The position numbers and the translations under genes were made by a program. A DNA stretch of 64,000 nucleotides, from the NCBI GenBank assembly GCA_900104855.1, contig FNSS01000001.1, positions 6,323,501 to 6,387,500 of the forward strand, given 5' to 3'. Shown here piece by piece: positions 54,488 through 63,906 of the stretch (position 1 is the first letter of the stretch; each line of letters begins with the position of its first letter). The stretch is from Rhizobiales bacterium GAS188 (lineage in GTDB: Bacteria > Pseudomonadota > Alphaproteobacteria > Rhizobiales > Beijerinckiaceae). The notes beneath the pieces are model-generated. The model saw only the letters and a list, made by a program, of their open reading frames with translations. It was not told where the DNA came from and made no database searches.

Positions 54488-54970
54488 TCAGGCGGCGCCC
54501 TTCAGGCGCTTGTTGCATTCGCTGTAATAGCCGCCGCCCCTCTGGATCCACTTCAGGCCGCCATTGCCGTTATTCGCCTTGTTGGCGTTGTATTGGTCGA
54601 GGCAGGTGTGCATGCGCTGCGTCCCAGCCTTCTCGGTGGAGTATTTGGGCGAGATGGCGTTCGGGAACACGGCGTTGCCGGCTGCGGCAGGAGCAGCGGC
54701 GGCCGGAGCAGCGGCAGCAGCCGCGGGAGCCGGCTTCAGCGGATTGGCGACGGGCTCGGCCGCGGGCGTGCTGGCGGTCGAAGCGTCGGCACCGCATTCC
54801 TTCGAGCGGAACTCGTTCCACTTCAGGCCGTTCAAGGTGCCCGCAGTCTTCGCAGCCTGGTATTTGGCGCTGCACTCGCTCCTCGTCAAAGCTTGCGCCG
54901 GGCTGAAGGCTGCGATGCCGAACGAAATTGCGCAGACCGCGGCCGCGGCGCCTAAGAGATGCTTCATCAT
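54488..54970 (-). CDS. Secreted repeat protein with Ala/Pro linker
   Basis: A 160-residue exported protein (start MMKHLLGAAAAVCAISFGIA). Two related segments, CSAKYQAAKTAGTLNGLKWN and CLDQYNANKANNGNGGLKWI, each with Cys, are linked by a Pro/Ala-rich stretch. The two-Cys pattern of each suggests disulfides. Similar proteins occur in rhizobia; no function known. The first Met may be replaced by the second (54967). Confidence 0.75.
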   Translation of the reverse strand: MMKHLLGAAAAVCAISFGIAAFSPAQALTRSECSAKYQAAKTAGTLNGLKWNEFRSKECGADASTASTPAAEPVANPLKPAPAAAAAAPAAAAPAAAGNAVFPNAISPKYSTEKAGTQRMHTCLDQYNANKANNGNGGLKWIQRGGGYYSECNKRLKGAA

Positions 54971-55292
54971 GATCGGATTCTCCTGATCTCAAGACCAACC
55001 TTGGACTAGCGGATGCATGCGTGGTGGCTCGCATGCGCAGAATTCGAACGGCCAACCCAATGGCCAACTGATCCGCCATGGTAGCTTCACTCGGAAATGC
55101 GGACCGCGCAAGCCCGGTGAACGGCGTCATTGATGAGCGCATCTGCATGAACATATGATGAACGTTTTTCGCTGGTGCGCCGGCGCGAATTTGTGATGCG
55201 GCCATGCGTGCGTGCTGCTTCTCATTCAAGGCCGCGATAACTAGCTTGCAGGCAATCTCATGGATGCCGATATCCGGGACAGGGAGAATATT
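54971..55292. other. 322-bp intergenic region
   Basis: Between the divergent secreted protein and the glutathione transferase. No gene seen; probable promoters of both. AGGGAGA at 55281-55287 is the ribosome binding site of the GST gene. Confidence 0.5.
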
Positions 55293-56006
55293 ATGGTTGA
55301 TGCCAAGACGAAGCCGATCGACCTCTATTATTGGCCGACCCCGAATGGTTGGAAGATCACCATCATGCTCGAGGAATGCGGGCTCCCTTATGAGCTGCGC
55401 CTGGTCAATATCGGCAAAGGCGACCAGTTCGAGCCCGGCTTCTTGGCAATCTCGCCCAATAACCGCATGCCGGCGATCATCGATCCCGACGGCCCGGACG
55501 GCAAGCCGATCTCGATCTTCGAATCCGGCGCGATCCTCCTCTATCTCGGGCGTAAGACCGGGAAATTCTATCCGCAGGACGAGCGCGGCCGCGTCGAGGT
55601 CGAACAATGGCTGATGTGGCAGATGGGCGGCCTTGGCCCGATGCTCGGCCAGAACAATCATTTCCGCGCCTACGCGCCCGAAAAGCTCCCCTATGCGATC
55701 AAGCGCTATGGCGATGAGGCCCATCGTCTCTACGGCGTCATGAACAAGCGCCTCGCCGACCGTGAATTCCTGGCCGGCCCCTACTCCATCGCCGACATGG
55801 CCTGCGTCGGCTGGGCCCGCGGCTATGAGCGCCAGGGCATCGAGATCGGCGAGTTCGCGCATGTGAAGCGCTGGATCGACACGCTTCTCGCACGCCCCGC
55901 CGTCGAACGCGGCTTCAAGGTGGCCGAGGAGGTTCGCAATCCGCCTGGAGCCATGCAGGACCCGAAGGTGCGCGAGGTGCTCTTCGGCCAGCGGGCGCGG
56001 GCCTGA
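55293..56006 (+). CDS. Glutathione S-transferase, Ure2p/YfcG-like
   Basis: A 237-residue protein with an N-terminal thioredoxin-like GST domain (IDLYYWPTPNGWKITIMLEE, then NNRMPAIIDPDGPDGKPISI and FESGAILLYLGRK) and a C-terminal helical domain (GRVEVEQWLMWQMGGLGPML, then SIADMACVGWARGYE). The pattern TPNGWKI is the Ure2p-like type, in which a Thr/Asn replaces the catalytic Ser and the enzyme often has disulfide-reductase activity. ATG 55293 follows AGGGAGA. Confidence 0.92.
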   Translation: MVDAKTKPIDLYYWPTPNGWKITIMLEECGLPYELRLVNIGKGDQFEPGFLAISPNNRMPAIIDPDGPDGKPISIFESGAILLYLGRKTGKFYPQDERGRVEVEQWLMWQMGGLGPMLGQNNHFRAYAPEKLPYAIKRYGDEAHRLYGVMNKRLADREFLAGPYSIADMACVGWARGYERQGIEIGEFAHVKRWIDTLLARPAVERGFKVAEEVRNPPGAMQDPKVREVLFGQRARA

Positions 56007-56017
56007 GGCGGCTTGCG

Positions 56018-56440
56018 CTATTTCACCCGCGTCCAGGTCTGGCTCTGGCAGATGAGGCCGCCGAGCACGCAGCCGGCGACCTTCACATGGCGCTCATCGA
56101 TGATGGTGAGCTTGCCGGTATAAGTGCGCCCGTCCTCGGCATCATAGAGCGCGCCGGTCCATTCGGCCGTGCCGCTCGGCTTGAGACCGAGCAACACGCC
56201 TGAGCCGATGAGCGAGCGCGAGCGCTTTACCGGATCGGGGTTCTTGGCGTCGAGGGTCGGATGCCCCTCCTTGATCCAGGCGACATTGCCGCAGAGATCC
56301 GCTCCGCAAGGGGCGATCCGCACGCGCGCATCGCCATCTTCGATCAGCCATTCGCCGATCGCATCCGCGGCCTGCGCGCCGACGGGCAGCGCCCAGCCGA
56401 GCAGCATGGCTGCGGTCGCCAGAAGCTTGCGGCTGGTCAT
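56018..56440 (-). CDS. DUF2147 secreted protein
   Basis: A 140-residue exported protein; ATG 56440 follows AGAGGA with spacing of about 8 bp. After the signal peptide (LLATAAMLLGWALPVGAQA) come DAIGEWLIEDGDARVRIAPC and LYDAEDGRTYTGKLTI, the DUF2147 pattern (lipocalin-like barrel). Function unknown. Convergent with the GST gene. Confidence 0.9.
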   Translation of the reverse strand: MTSRKLLATAAMLLGWALPVGAQAADAIGEWLIEDGDARVRIAPCGADLCGNVAWIKEGHPTLDAKNPDPVKRSRSLIGSGVLLGLKPSGTAEWTGALYDAEDGRTYTGKLTIIDERHVKVAGCVLGGLICQSQTWTRVK

Positions 56441-56634
56441 GGATGTCGTCCTCTGCAAAGGCTTGATGCTGCGGCCCTGATCTAGGGGCAGCCGCGTCGC
56501 CGCGCAATCTGGCGCTCCGGCGCCCGCCATCACGGTCCGGGTGAAGGCTTGCCGGACCCTTTGGCATTGACGCCGTCCGGTATAGGCTTGCGGGTGTAGA
56601 GCTTGGACCTAGACTTCGGCGCAAGGGAGTTGCC

Positions 56635-58320
56635 ATGGCGTCGCGAGCGGCGAGGGCGGTCGCGCTCATCGTGTCGGTCATCTGGGTTGCGTCCGTCTGC
56701 CTTGCGCCCGGCTCCGCCCGCGCGGCGCGTGACGAGCTGGTCATCGGCATCGCGCAATTCCCCTCGAGCCTGCACCCTTCCATCAATCCCGAATCGAGCA
56801 AGAACTATGTGCTCGGCTTCTCGGCTCGCGATATCACCGTCTTCGACAAGGATTGGAAGCTCGTCTGCCATCTCTGCGCCGAGCTGCCCAGCCTCGACAA
56901 TGGCCTGGCGCGCATCGAGGACCGCCCCGATGGCTCGAGGGGCATGGCCGTCACGTTGAGATTGAAGCCGGGGCTGCGCTGGGGCGATGGCGAGCCGGTG
57001 ACGGCGAACGATATCGCCTTCAGCTTCAAGGTCGGCGCCGATCCGAGATCGGGCTATGCGCTCGCCGATCAGTGGACCCGGGTCGAGAAGATCGACATCG
57101 TCGACGCGCTCACCGTGATCGCGCATCTGAAGACGCTGCGCGTCAATTACGCGGTCTGGGGCCCGATCCTGCCCGAGCATATCGAGGCGAAGGCCTATGC
57201 TGAGGGCATAGAGCCCGGCGATTACGGGCGCCTGTCGGTCTATAATCGCGCCCCAACGACGCCCGGCCTCTATAACGGCCCCTATCTCGTGACCCAATAT
57301 GTCTCGGGCTCGCAGATCGTGCTCGAGCCCAATCCATATTGGCCGGGGCAGAAGCCTCATTTCAAGCGCATCGTCCTGCGCCTCATCGAGAATACGGCGG
57401 CCCTACAGGCGAACCTCCTCTCGGGTGATGTCGACATGGCGCCGGGCGAAGGGATCGGCCTCACCATCGATCAGGCGCTCGATCTCAGGCACCGTTATCC
57501 CGACCGCTTCACCTATATCTTCAAGCCGAGCCTGACTTATGAGCATCTCGATGTGAGCGGCACAAATCCGCTGCTCGCCGATCGGCGCCTGCGCCAGGCC
57601 TTGCTCTATGCGGCCGATCGCAAGACGATGACGGAGAAGCTGTTTGCCGGCATGCAGCCGGTCGCCGACAGCTTCGTCTCGCCGCTGAGCCCGCTCTTTG
57701 CGCCCGACCTGCCGAGATACGACTATGATCCGGCGAAGGCGAAGGCGCTGCTCGCAGAAGCGGGTTTCGCTCCAGGCCCGGACGGCATCTGCCGCAACGC
57801 CAAGGGCGAGCGTCTGTCCTTTCCGCTGCAGACGACCGCGGGCAACCGGCTGCGCGAGCTGCAAGAGGAGGTGCTGCAATCGGACTGGAAATCAGCCTGC
57901 ATCGAAGCGACGATCAGGAACGAGCCGGCCCGGACCTTCTTCGGCGAGACTTTGAAGAAGCGCCTCTATGCCGGGCTTGCCATGTATGCCTGGGTGACGC
58001 CCGTCATCGAATCGCCCCGCCAGACCCTCGCCTCGACCTCGATACCCTCGGAGGCGAATGGCTGGGCCGGCTCGAACAGTGTGGGCTTCGTCGATCAGCG
58101 CTTCGACGAGCTGATCTCGCGCGCCGAGACCGAGCTCGATCCTGAGGCGCAAAAGCGCGTCTGGGCGCAGATGCAGGTCATCTATGCAAGCGAGCTTCCC
58201 GTCTTGCCGCTGTTCTTCCGCGCCGAGCCGCATGTCATCCCGCTCTGGCTGAAAGGCTATGCGGCGACCGGACACACAACCTATGCGCCGGACTGGGCGG
58301 AGTTTTGGTCTGTCGAGTAG
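56635..58320 (+). CDS. Orphan ABC substrate-binding protein, family 5
   Basis: A 561-residue exported SBP_bac_5 protein. The signal peptide (ALIVSVIWVASVCLAPGSARA) is followed by RDELVIGIAQFPSSLHPSIN, and then the family motifs LRLKPGLRWGDGEPVTANDI and YNGPYLVTQYVSGSQIVLEP. There is no permease or ATPase gene next to it, so it is an orphan. It could serve the importer at the start of the window or another. Confidence 0.93.
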   Translation: MASRAARAVALIVSVIWVASVCLAPGSARAARDELVIGIAQFPSSLHPSINPESSKNYVLGFSARDITVFDKDWKLVCHLCAELPSLDNGLARIEDRPDGSRGMAVTLRLKPGLRWGDGEPVTANDIAFSFKVGADPRSGYALADQWTRVEKIDIVDALTVIAHLKTLRVNYAVWGPILPEHIEAKAYAEGIEPGDYGRLSVYNRAPTTPGLYNGPYLVTQYVSGSQIVLEPNPYWPGQKPHFKRIVLRLIENTAALQANLLSGDVDMAPGEGIGLTIDQALDLRHRYPDRFTYIFKPSLTYEHLDVSGTNPLLADRRLRQALLYAADRKTMTEKLFAGMQPVADSFVSPLSPLFAPDLPRYDYDPAKAKALLAEAGFAPGPDGICRNAKGERLSFPLQTTAGNRLRELQEEVLQSDWKSACIEATIRNEPARTFFGETLKKRLYAGLAMYAWVTPVIESPRQTLASTSIPSEANGWAGSNSVGFVDQRFDELISRAETELDPEAQKRVWAQMQVIYASELPVLPLFFRAEPHVIPLWLKGYAATGHTTYAPDWAEFWSVE

Positions 58321-58668
58321 GATTGGATCGGCTCACCGAGCAGAGGGCAGCGCCACCATCGAGGCGTCGCAAAGATGCATGCAAGACCCCGCGCATTTGC
58401 GCGTCGATATCGCGTCATTCCGTCCCGAAACGCGCAAATCCAGTTTTCGGGCCGATGCGGCGGTCCAGAGCAGTGCCTAATCGCCCCTGTGGTGGTGGTC
58501 GAAACGGCCGCTCGTGATCGGGTAAGGTTACGCAGTGGCCTTCACCCCATTTCTGGCACATTGCCTAGCCAAAACGGCTTCTCGAAGTTAGAAAGGCGGC
58601 GGCTGGAAAACCGGCGAACGAATCGCCAGGCGATCCGTTCGCCCTCGTGATCGAGGATCATTCGGACA
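58321..58668. other. 348-bp intergenic region
   Basis: No gene seen. It contains the promoter of the carboxypeptidase gene, not identified. Confidence 0.45.
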
Positions 58669-60294
58669 ATGTTTCAGCGTCTTGTAGCCCGCAATCTGTC
58701 CGAAACCCGCTGCCTCTCTGCGCCTGTCACTGTCCAACTGAGCCTTGCCGCGAGGGGTTTGGCGCTGCTTGTCGGCGCGTTCCTGTCGGTGTCCTTCGCG
58801 GCCTTGCCCGCCAAGGCCGCGCCCTATCTCGTCATCGATCAGGATTCGGGCGCCGTGCTCGCCTCGAAGGACGCGACAGAGCCCTGGTACCCGGCCTCCT
58901 TGACCAAGCTGATGACGGCCTATGTGGTGCTCGACGAGATCCGGGCCGGACGCCTGTCGCCCGATTCGCTGATCGTGGTGAGCGCCAACGCAGCGAGCCA
59001 GGCGCCCTCGAAGATGGGCTTCCACCCCGGCACGGTGCTCACCGTCGACAACGCCATGAAGATGCTGCTGGTCAAATCGGCGAACGACATCGCGGTGACC
59101 CTCGCCGAGGGCATTGGCGGCTCGGTCGAGGGCTTCTCCGGCATGATGAACCGCGCAGCTCAGCGGCTCGGCATGGCGGACAGCCATTTCGAGAACCCCA
59201 ACGGTTTGCCGAACGCTGCCCATCACTCTTCGGCGCAGGACCTCGGCATCCTGGCGCGCGCCCTGCTCACGGAATTCGCTGATCATCGCGATTATTTCGG
59301 CATCGGCGCGATCTCGCTCGACGGCCATGTCTTCCGCACCTTCAATGGGCTGCTGGGACGCTATCCCGGCGCGGATGGCATGAAGACCGGCTTCATATGC
59401 GCCGGCGGCTTCAACACGGTCGTCAGCGCCTCGCGCGGCGGGCGCAGGCTGGTCGCGGTTGTGTTGGGCCAACCCTCCGCAAGCGTGCGCTCGGTGGTCA
59501 CGGCAAGTCTTCTCGACAAGGCCTTCGCCGGCTCGTCGGGTTGGGCCAGCACCAATATCGCCTCTCTGACGCGGGTCGGCGGGGCGCCCCCCGATATGCA
59601 TGGCGAGATCTGCGGGCGGCGCGGCAAGCGCCGGGCCGCCACCTGGGAGCAGGAAGCCGATTCCGGATCAGCGCCCTGCACGAGCCAGGCCGGCTCCGGC
59701 AGCAACAATCCGGCCCTCGAGGTCTTGATGCAGCAGCACGCCGCCGCCTGCGGTGGGGGCGCGAACGGCAAGTCGGCTTCGCCGAACACGCCGATCGCCT
59801 TCGACCCGGTCCCGGTCTTCGTCGGGCCGACGGCCGCCTCGGCGACCGCGGTCCAGCCCCCGGCCACGCTTGCGACCTTGGCCGCGAGTCCCGCTGCCTC
59901 GGCGAAGCTCGGCGGCAAGCCGGGCAGCATCCCAACGGGGACTGCGGCCTTTGCTCCATCCGGCGGATCGGACATGGACGCGCTCCCCGGAGCCATCAAA
60001 GCCGGCGGCACGCCTGTGCGCCTGCATGGGACCGGCGACGACAAGAAGGTCGGCAAGGCACAGGCCAAGAGTGCGACCAAGACCGCGCCGAGCGCGCGCG
60101 GAGCAAAGCTCGCGGCCAAGACGCCGGCGGCCGAGGTCAAGGCCGCGGCTGCGCCCGTCAAAAGCAAGCGCCTCGCCACAGGCCGGCGGAAAGGCAAGGG
60201 GGCTGCCAAAGGGACCGGCAAGGGCGCTGCGACGACCACCGCTCAGTCGCAAGGCGCCCCGGCAGCTAAGGGCAAGGCAAAATCAGGGCAATAG
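58669..60294 (+). CDS. D-alanyl-D-alanine carboxypeptidase with Lys/Ala tail
   Basis: A 541-residue penicillin-binding peptidase of the S11 family. Active-site motifs: SLTK in EPWYPASLTKLMTAYVVL (nucleophile Ser and Lys), SAN in LVKSANDIAVTLAEG, and KTG in ADGMKTGFICAGG. Signal region LALLVGAFLSVSFAALPAKA. The second half (about residues 340-541) is not catalytic: an Ala/Pro/Gly-rich stretch and a Lys/Ala tail (for example KAAAAPVKSKRLATGRRKGK). The tail could bind anionic polymers or DNA at the envelope. Confidence 0.93.
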   Translation: MFQRLVARNLSETRCLSAPVTVQLSLAARGLALLVGAFLSVSFAALPAKAAPYLVIDQDSGAVLASKDATEPWYPASLTKLMTAYVVLDEIRAGRLSPDSLIVVSANAASQAPSKMGFHPGTVLTVDNAMKMLLVKSANDIAVTLAEGIGGSVEGFSGMMNRAAQRLGMADSHFENPNGLPNAAHHSSAQDLGILARALLTEFADHRDYFGIGAISLDGHVFRTFNGLLGRYPGADGMKTGFICAGGFNTVVSASRGGRRLVAVVLGQPSASVRSVVTASLLDKAFAGSSGWASTNIASLTRVGGAPPDMHGEICGRRGKRRAATWEQEADSGSAPCTSQAGSGSNNPALEVLMQQHAAACGGGANGKSASPNTPIAFDPVPVFVGPTAASATAVQPPATLATLAASPAASAKLGGKPGSIPTGTAAFAPSGGSDMDALPGAIKAGGTPVRLHGTGDDKKVGKAQAKSATKTAPSARGAKLAAKTPAAEVKAAAAPVKSKRLATGRRKGKGAAKGTGKGAATTTAQSQGAPAAKGKAKSGQ

Positions 60295-60300
60295 TGAGTG

Positions 60301-60486
60301 GCGAATAGCGAATAGCGAATAGCGAATAGCGAATAGTGAATAGTGAATGCGGTAACGGTTAGCTACTCCCGGTTACTTACTTTCTGCTCTCTACTCTCTA
60401 CTCTCTACTCGCTACTCGCTACTCGCTACTCGCTATTCGCCACGCGCTATTCGCCACTCGCTATTCGCTATTCACCACTCGCTCAT
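60301..60486. repeat. Heptamer arrays in facing orientation
   Basis: Seven consecutive 7-bp units (GCGAATA type, five exact, then GTGAATA and GTGAATG) occupy 60301-60349. After about 40 bp, 60391-60486 holds a longer array of related heptamers in the opposite sense (CTCTACT, CGCTACT, then CGCTATT units). The two arrays are largely complementary, so the region can fold into a long stem. It lies between the carboxypeptidase and the GTPase gene. Confidence 0.85.
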
Positions 60487-60496
60487 AGCCATTCCC

Positions 60497-61678
60497 ATGC
60501 AGCCGCCCGCACCGATCCCGCTCGACATCCTGACCGGCTTCCTTGGAGCCGGGAAGACGACGCTCCTCAATGCGCTCGTCAAGGAAGAGCGGCTCGCCGG
60601 CGCCGTGGTGCTGATCAACGAGTTCGGCGAGATCGGCCTCGATCATCTGCTAGTGCAGGGGGTCGAGGGCGACATGATCATGCTGTCCTCGGGCTGCTTG
60701 TGCTGCACCATCAGGGGCGAGCTGGTCAGCGCACTCGAGGATCTGCTGCGACGCCGCGACAATCAGCGCATACGCGCTTTCGACCGGGTGGTGATCGAGA
60801 CGACGGGGCTTGCCGATCCGGCGCCCATCCTCAACACGCTGATCGCGCATCCCTATCTGTCGCGTCGCTTCCTCATCGATTCGGTCGTGACCGTGGTCGA
60901 TGCGGTGAACGGGGCCGCGACCCTCGATGCGCATGAAGAGGCGCGCCGCCAGGTCGCCGTGGCCGACAGGCTGGTCCTGACCAAGGCGGATCTCGCGGAC
61001 GAGACGGCGATCCCGGCGCTCGCCGCACGCTTGCGGCGGCTCAATCCGACGGCGCCTCTCCTCGACCCGGCACGCGGGGACGCGGGATGCGCGGCCCTCT
61101 TCGATGCCGGGCTCTACGCGCCGCATGACAAGATCCCGGATGTGGCGCGCTGGCTCAACGATGAGGCGTTGGCGCAGCATAGCGAGCATGCAGCGGCGGG
61201 CGCACACGCCCATGCTGACGGCCATGCCGGGCACTTGCACCAGCACCGCCATGATCTGCACCGCCATGATCTGCACCGCCATGACGTGAACCGCCATGAC
61301 GAGCGCATCAGGGCCTTCACCTTGACGAGCCGCCAGCCGGTCGAGGCGGCTGCGATCGACCTGTTCCTGCAGCTCCTCAGGTCGATCGAGCCGGGCAAAT
61401 TGCTTCGCCTGAAAGGCCTGGTGGCGCTCGCCGAAAGGCCCGAGGAGCCGATGGTCGTGCACGGCGTCCAGCATGTCGTGCATGAACCGGTGCGGCTTGC
61501 GAAATGGCCGAGCGCCGATCGCAGCACACGCCTGGTTCTGATCGTCGAGGATCTGCCCGAGGATCAGATCAGGAAGCTATGGGCTGCCCTGTCGAACGCC
61601 CCGGCACCCGACCGGCCGGATCGCCAAGCGCTGCGCGACAACCCGCTGAAGATCACGACGGGCGGCCTTCTGGGTTGA
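60497..61678 (+). CDS. CobW/COG0523-family GTPase
   Basis: A 393-residue G3E GTPase with Walker A GFLGAGKTTLLN, the metal-binding motif SSGCLCCTIRGEL (CxCC type), Walker B-like VIETTGLADPAPIL, and a guanine motif LTKADLAD. A His-rich loop (residues about 230-270) contains repeated HRHDLHRHDLHRHD. Family members act as metallochaperones for Zn, Co or others. The C-terminal CobW domain ends DNPLKITTGGLL. No metal transporter is adjacent. Confidence 0.92.
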   Translation: MQPPAPIPLDILTGFLGAGKTTLLNALVKEERLAGAVVLINEFGEIGLDHLLVQGVEGDMIMLSSGCLCCTIRGELVSALEDLLRRRDNQRIRAFDRVVIETTGLADPAPILNTLIAHPYLSRRFLIDSVVTVVDAVNGAATLDAHEEARRQVAVADRLVLTKADLADETAIPALAARLRRLNPTAPLLDPARGDAGCAALFDAGLYAPHDKIPDVARWLNDEALAQHSEHAAAGAHAHADGHAGHLHQHRHDLHRHDLHRHDVNRHDERIRAFTLTSRQPVEAAAIDLFLQLLRSIEPGKLLRLKGLVALAERPEEPMVVHGVQHVVHEPVRLAKWPSADRSTRLVLIVEDLPEDQIRKLWAALSNAPAPDRPDRQALRDNPLKITTGGLLG

Positions 61679-61775
61679 GCCTCACATCCGGCATCTACAG
61701 GCGCCAGCGGCCAGCCTCCGAAAGACGGCGCTGCCCCCCTCACCCGGCTTCGCATCGCTTCGCTCTTCGAAGCCG

Positions 61776-61798
61776 ACCTCTCCCGCCAGGGGAGAGGT
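61776..61798. terminator. 9-bp hairpin between convergent genes
   Basis: ACCTCTCCC pairs with GGGAGAGGT around GCCAG, between the GTPase gene and the convergent M23 gene. Likely shared terminator. Confidence 0.65.
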
Positions 61799-61815
61799 GA
61801 GCGCCGGCGCCAAAA

Positions 61816-63906
61816 TCAATTCAGGGAGTTCTGCGCGATTCGCGCAGGATCGGCGATTCGCGTCAGGATCTCGTCGTCATGCTGGCGTTCACGGCTGAAA
61901 TCGGCGAGCAGCTTGCCGTCCAATTCCCGCCCGCGCGGCAGCTTGATGCGCAAGGGATCGACGAAATGGCCGTTGACAATGACCTCGTAATGGAGATGCG
62001 GGCCGGTGGAGAGGCCGGTCGAACCGAGGAAGCCTATGACTTGTCCTTGTCGCACGCGGCTGCCGGGAGTGAGCCCCTTGGCATAGGCCGACATGTGATT
62101 ATAGGTCGTCACATAGCCGTTGTTGTGCTGGATCTCGACCCGATTTCCATAGCCCGAATCCCAGCTTGCCTTGAGGACCGTGCCGTTTCCTGCGGCGAAG
62201 ATCGGGGATCCGACCTTGTCGGCCCAGTCGACGCCCGTATGCGGGCGGCCATAGCCCAGAATCGGATGGTAGCGGTAGCCGAAGGGCGATGTGAAGCGCC
62301 CGCCGGTCATCGGCTTGCGCAATAGGAATTTCTTGGCCGATTTCCCCAATTCGTCGAAAAAATCGATGAGGCCGTCATCCTTGGTCTGGAAGCGATAGAA
62401 TTTGCGCACCTCGTCGCCGATCGAGAGCGAGGCGTAGAGGATATCGCCGCGATCGGGATCGGCGTTGTCCTCATCCTTCACATACAGCAAGTCGAACGAA
62501 TCGCCCGGCTGCGCTTTTCGTTGAAAATCAACATCATAGGCGAAGATCCGAACAAGCTCGTCGATCAGAGGGCGCGGGACATTGCTCTTCAGGGCCGTCC
62601 CGTAGAGGCTCTCATAGATGCTCGGGCCGCCATCATCCTCGTCCTCGTCGTCCTGCGACGCACGCGCCACGGGCTTGGCCGTCTTCGCCGCCTTGGCCGG
62701 CGGCACAACGGCACGGAAGGTCGCCGCATCGTCGACCGCCGCGATGGCGCTGATCGCGTCTGTGCCATAGGCGATGACACGCAACAATTGATCGCCCTTA
62801 TGGGCTCGCCCGTCGCCGCCCACGAGAAGCCGCAGCTTCTGGCCGACCGAAATGGGAAAATCCTTGGTCTTGGGTGCGAAGATCGCCTGGATCTGGTTGA
62901 TCTGATCGGATTTGGCGCCGTTATTGCGCAAGATCTGCTCGAAGGTTTCGCCATGCTTGGCGATGATCAGCCTTTCGCTGCCGCCGGTTTTGGCGGACCG
63001 GTCGTCGACCTTGGGGATGATGGCGACGTTTTCGGGCACCACCTTGACGTCGATCGAGGAAAACGGACCAAGCCCGATGGCCGAATAGCTCAGCGGACTG
63101 CCATCGGCATTGGTGCTGGCGACGCTGTGGCTGAGCAGGGCCGCGGGCAGGGCAAGTCCGTCGCCCGGGGCGGGCAGGGGCGTGAGTCGCGGAGCGATCT
63201 GGGCATTCGCCTCCTCGTCGCTGAGGCTCGCCTGGAAGAAGTTGACGCCGTCATCGCTCGAAAGGCCGCGCTTGGTCATCGACACATCGGCATTGGTGTC
63301 GGCGACCGGATCGTCGCTCGCGCGTGTGACGTTGGCGGCGGTGGCCACCACCTGCAACGGATTGAAGGGGGGAATCTCGTCGGCGACATTGGCGGCGACA
63401 AGCGAGATGGCAGTGGTCACGCGCGTGAACACCCTCGCCTTGATGATCTCCCGGTCGCCGACCTTGATGGTGTCGGGCAGCCGCGCCACCTGCTTGGCGC
63501 CGCCGACATCCACATTCGAGACAATCTTGTCGCCCTTGGTGCCGTGATCCGGGAATTCGTCGCCGTCGCCGCCAGTCGAGCCTTTGAGGAGGGCGAACCT
63601 GGCCTTCGAGGCGAAATTCGTCTGTCCGTCGAGCGCGATGAGGAGCGAGGCTCCGACGAGCGCCATGCCGCCGATGCCGGCGAGCATCGTGCCGGCGAGC
63701 CATCGTAGATTGACCGCGTGCGGGCTTTGCGGGGCGGCTTCGAGCTCCATCGTGAGCGGCGGCTCGTCGCCGATGAGTGCGCCGGTCATCCGGCCAAAAG
63801 ACGCGCCCCCTTGCGACGCGCCCCCTTGCGACGCGCCCCCTTGCGACGCGACCGCCTGCGGCGCGCCGCTGCCGTTGACGCTGGAGGAGGGCGGCCTATC
63901 GGTCAT
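61816..63906 (-). CDS. M23-family metallopeptidase with one transmembrane helix
   Basis: A 696-residue envelope peptidase. The cytoplasmic N-terminus has four QGGAS repeats, then a helix (LAGTMLAGIGGMALVGASLL). A LysM-like region precedes the LytM domain: H and D ligands in GRPHTGVDWADKVGSPIFAA, and HLHYE in TGPHLHYEVIVNG. It should cut peptidoglycan cross-links or act as an activator. The repeats at the N-terminus are coded by a 15-bp tandem repeat. Confidence 0.92.
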   Translation of the reverse strand: MTDRPPSSSVNGSGAPQAVASQGGASQGGASQGGASFGRMTGALIGDEPPLTMELEAAPQSPHAVNLRWLAGTMLAGIGGMALVGASLLIALDGQTNFASKARFALLKGSTGGDGDEFPDHGTKGDKIVSNVDVGGAKQVARLPDTIKVGDREIIKARVFTRVTTAISLVAANVADEIPPFNPLQVVATAANVTRASDDPVADTNADVSMTKRGLSSDDGVNFFQASLSDEEANAQIAPRLTPLPAPGDGLALPAALLSHSVASTNADGSPLSYSAIGLGPFSSIDVKVVPENVAIIPKVDDRSAKTGGSERLIIAKHGETFEQILRNNGAKSDQINQIQAIFAPKTKDFPISVGQKLRLLVGGDGRAHKGDQLLRVIAYGTDAISAIAAVDDAATFRAVVPPAKAAKTAKPVARASQDDEDEDDGGPSIYESLYGTALKSNVPRPLIDELVRIFAYDVDFQRKAQPGDSFDLLYVKDEDNADPDRGDILYASLSIGDEVRKFYRFQTKDDGLIDFFDELGKSAKKFLLRKPMTGGRFTSPFGYRYHPILGYGRPHTGVDWADKVGSPIFAAGNGTVLKASWDSGYGNRVEIQHNNGYVTTYNHMSAYAKGLTPGSRVRQGQVIGFLGSTGLSTGPHLHYEVIVNGHFVDPLRIKLPRGRELDGKLLADFSRERQHDDEILTRIADPARIAQNSLN
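63801..63845. repeat. Three 15-bp coding tandem repeats
   Basis: The unit ACGCGCCCCCTTGCG is present three times at 63801-63815, 63816-63830 and 63831-63845, and codes for the QGGAS repeats of the M23 protein N-terminus (minus strand). Copy-number change would keep the frame. Confidence 0.9.

Noticed and set aside
60301..60486. CRISPR array
   Set aside because: Units are 7 bp without spacers; no cas genes are present.
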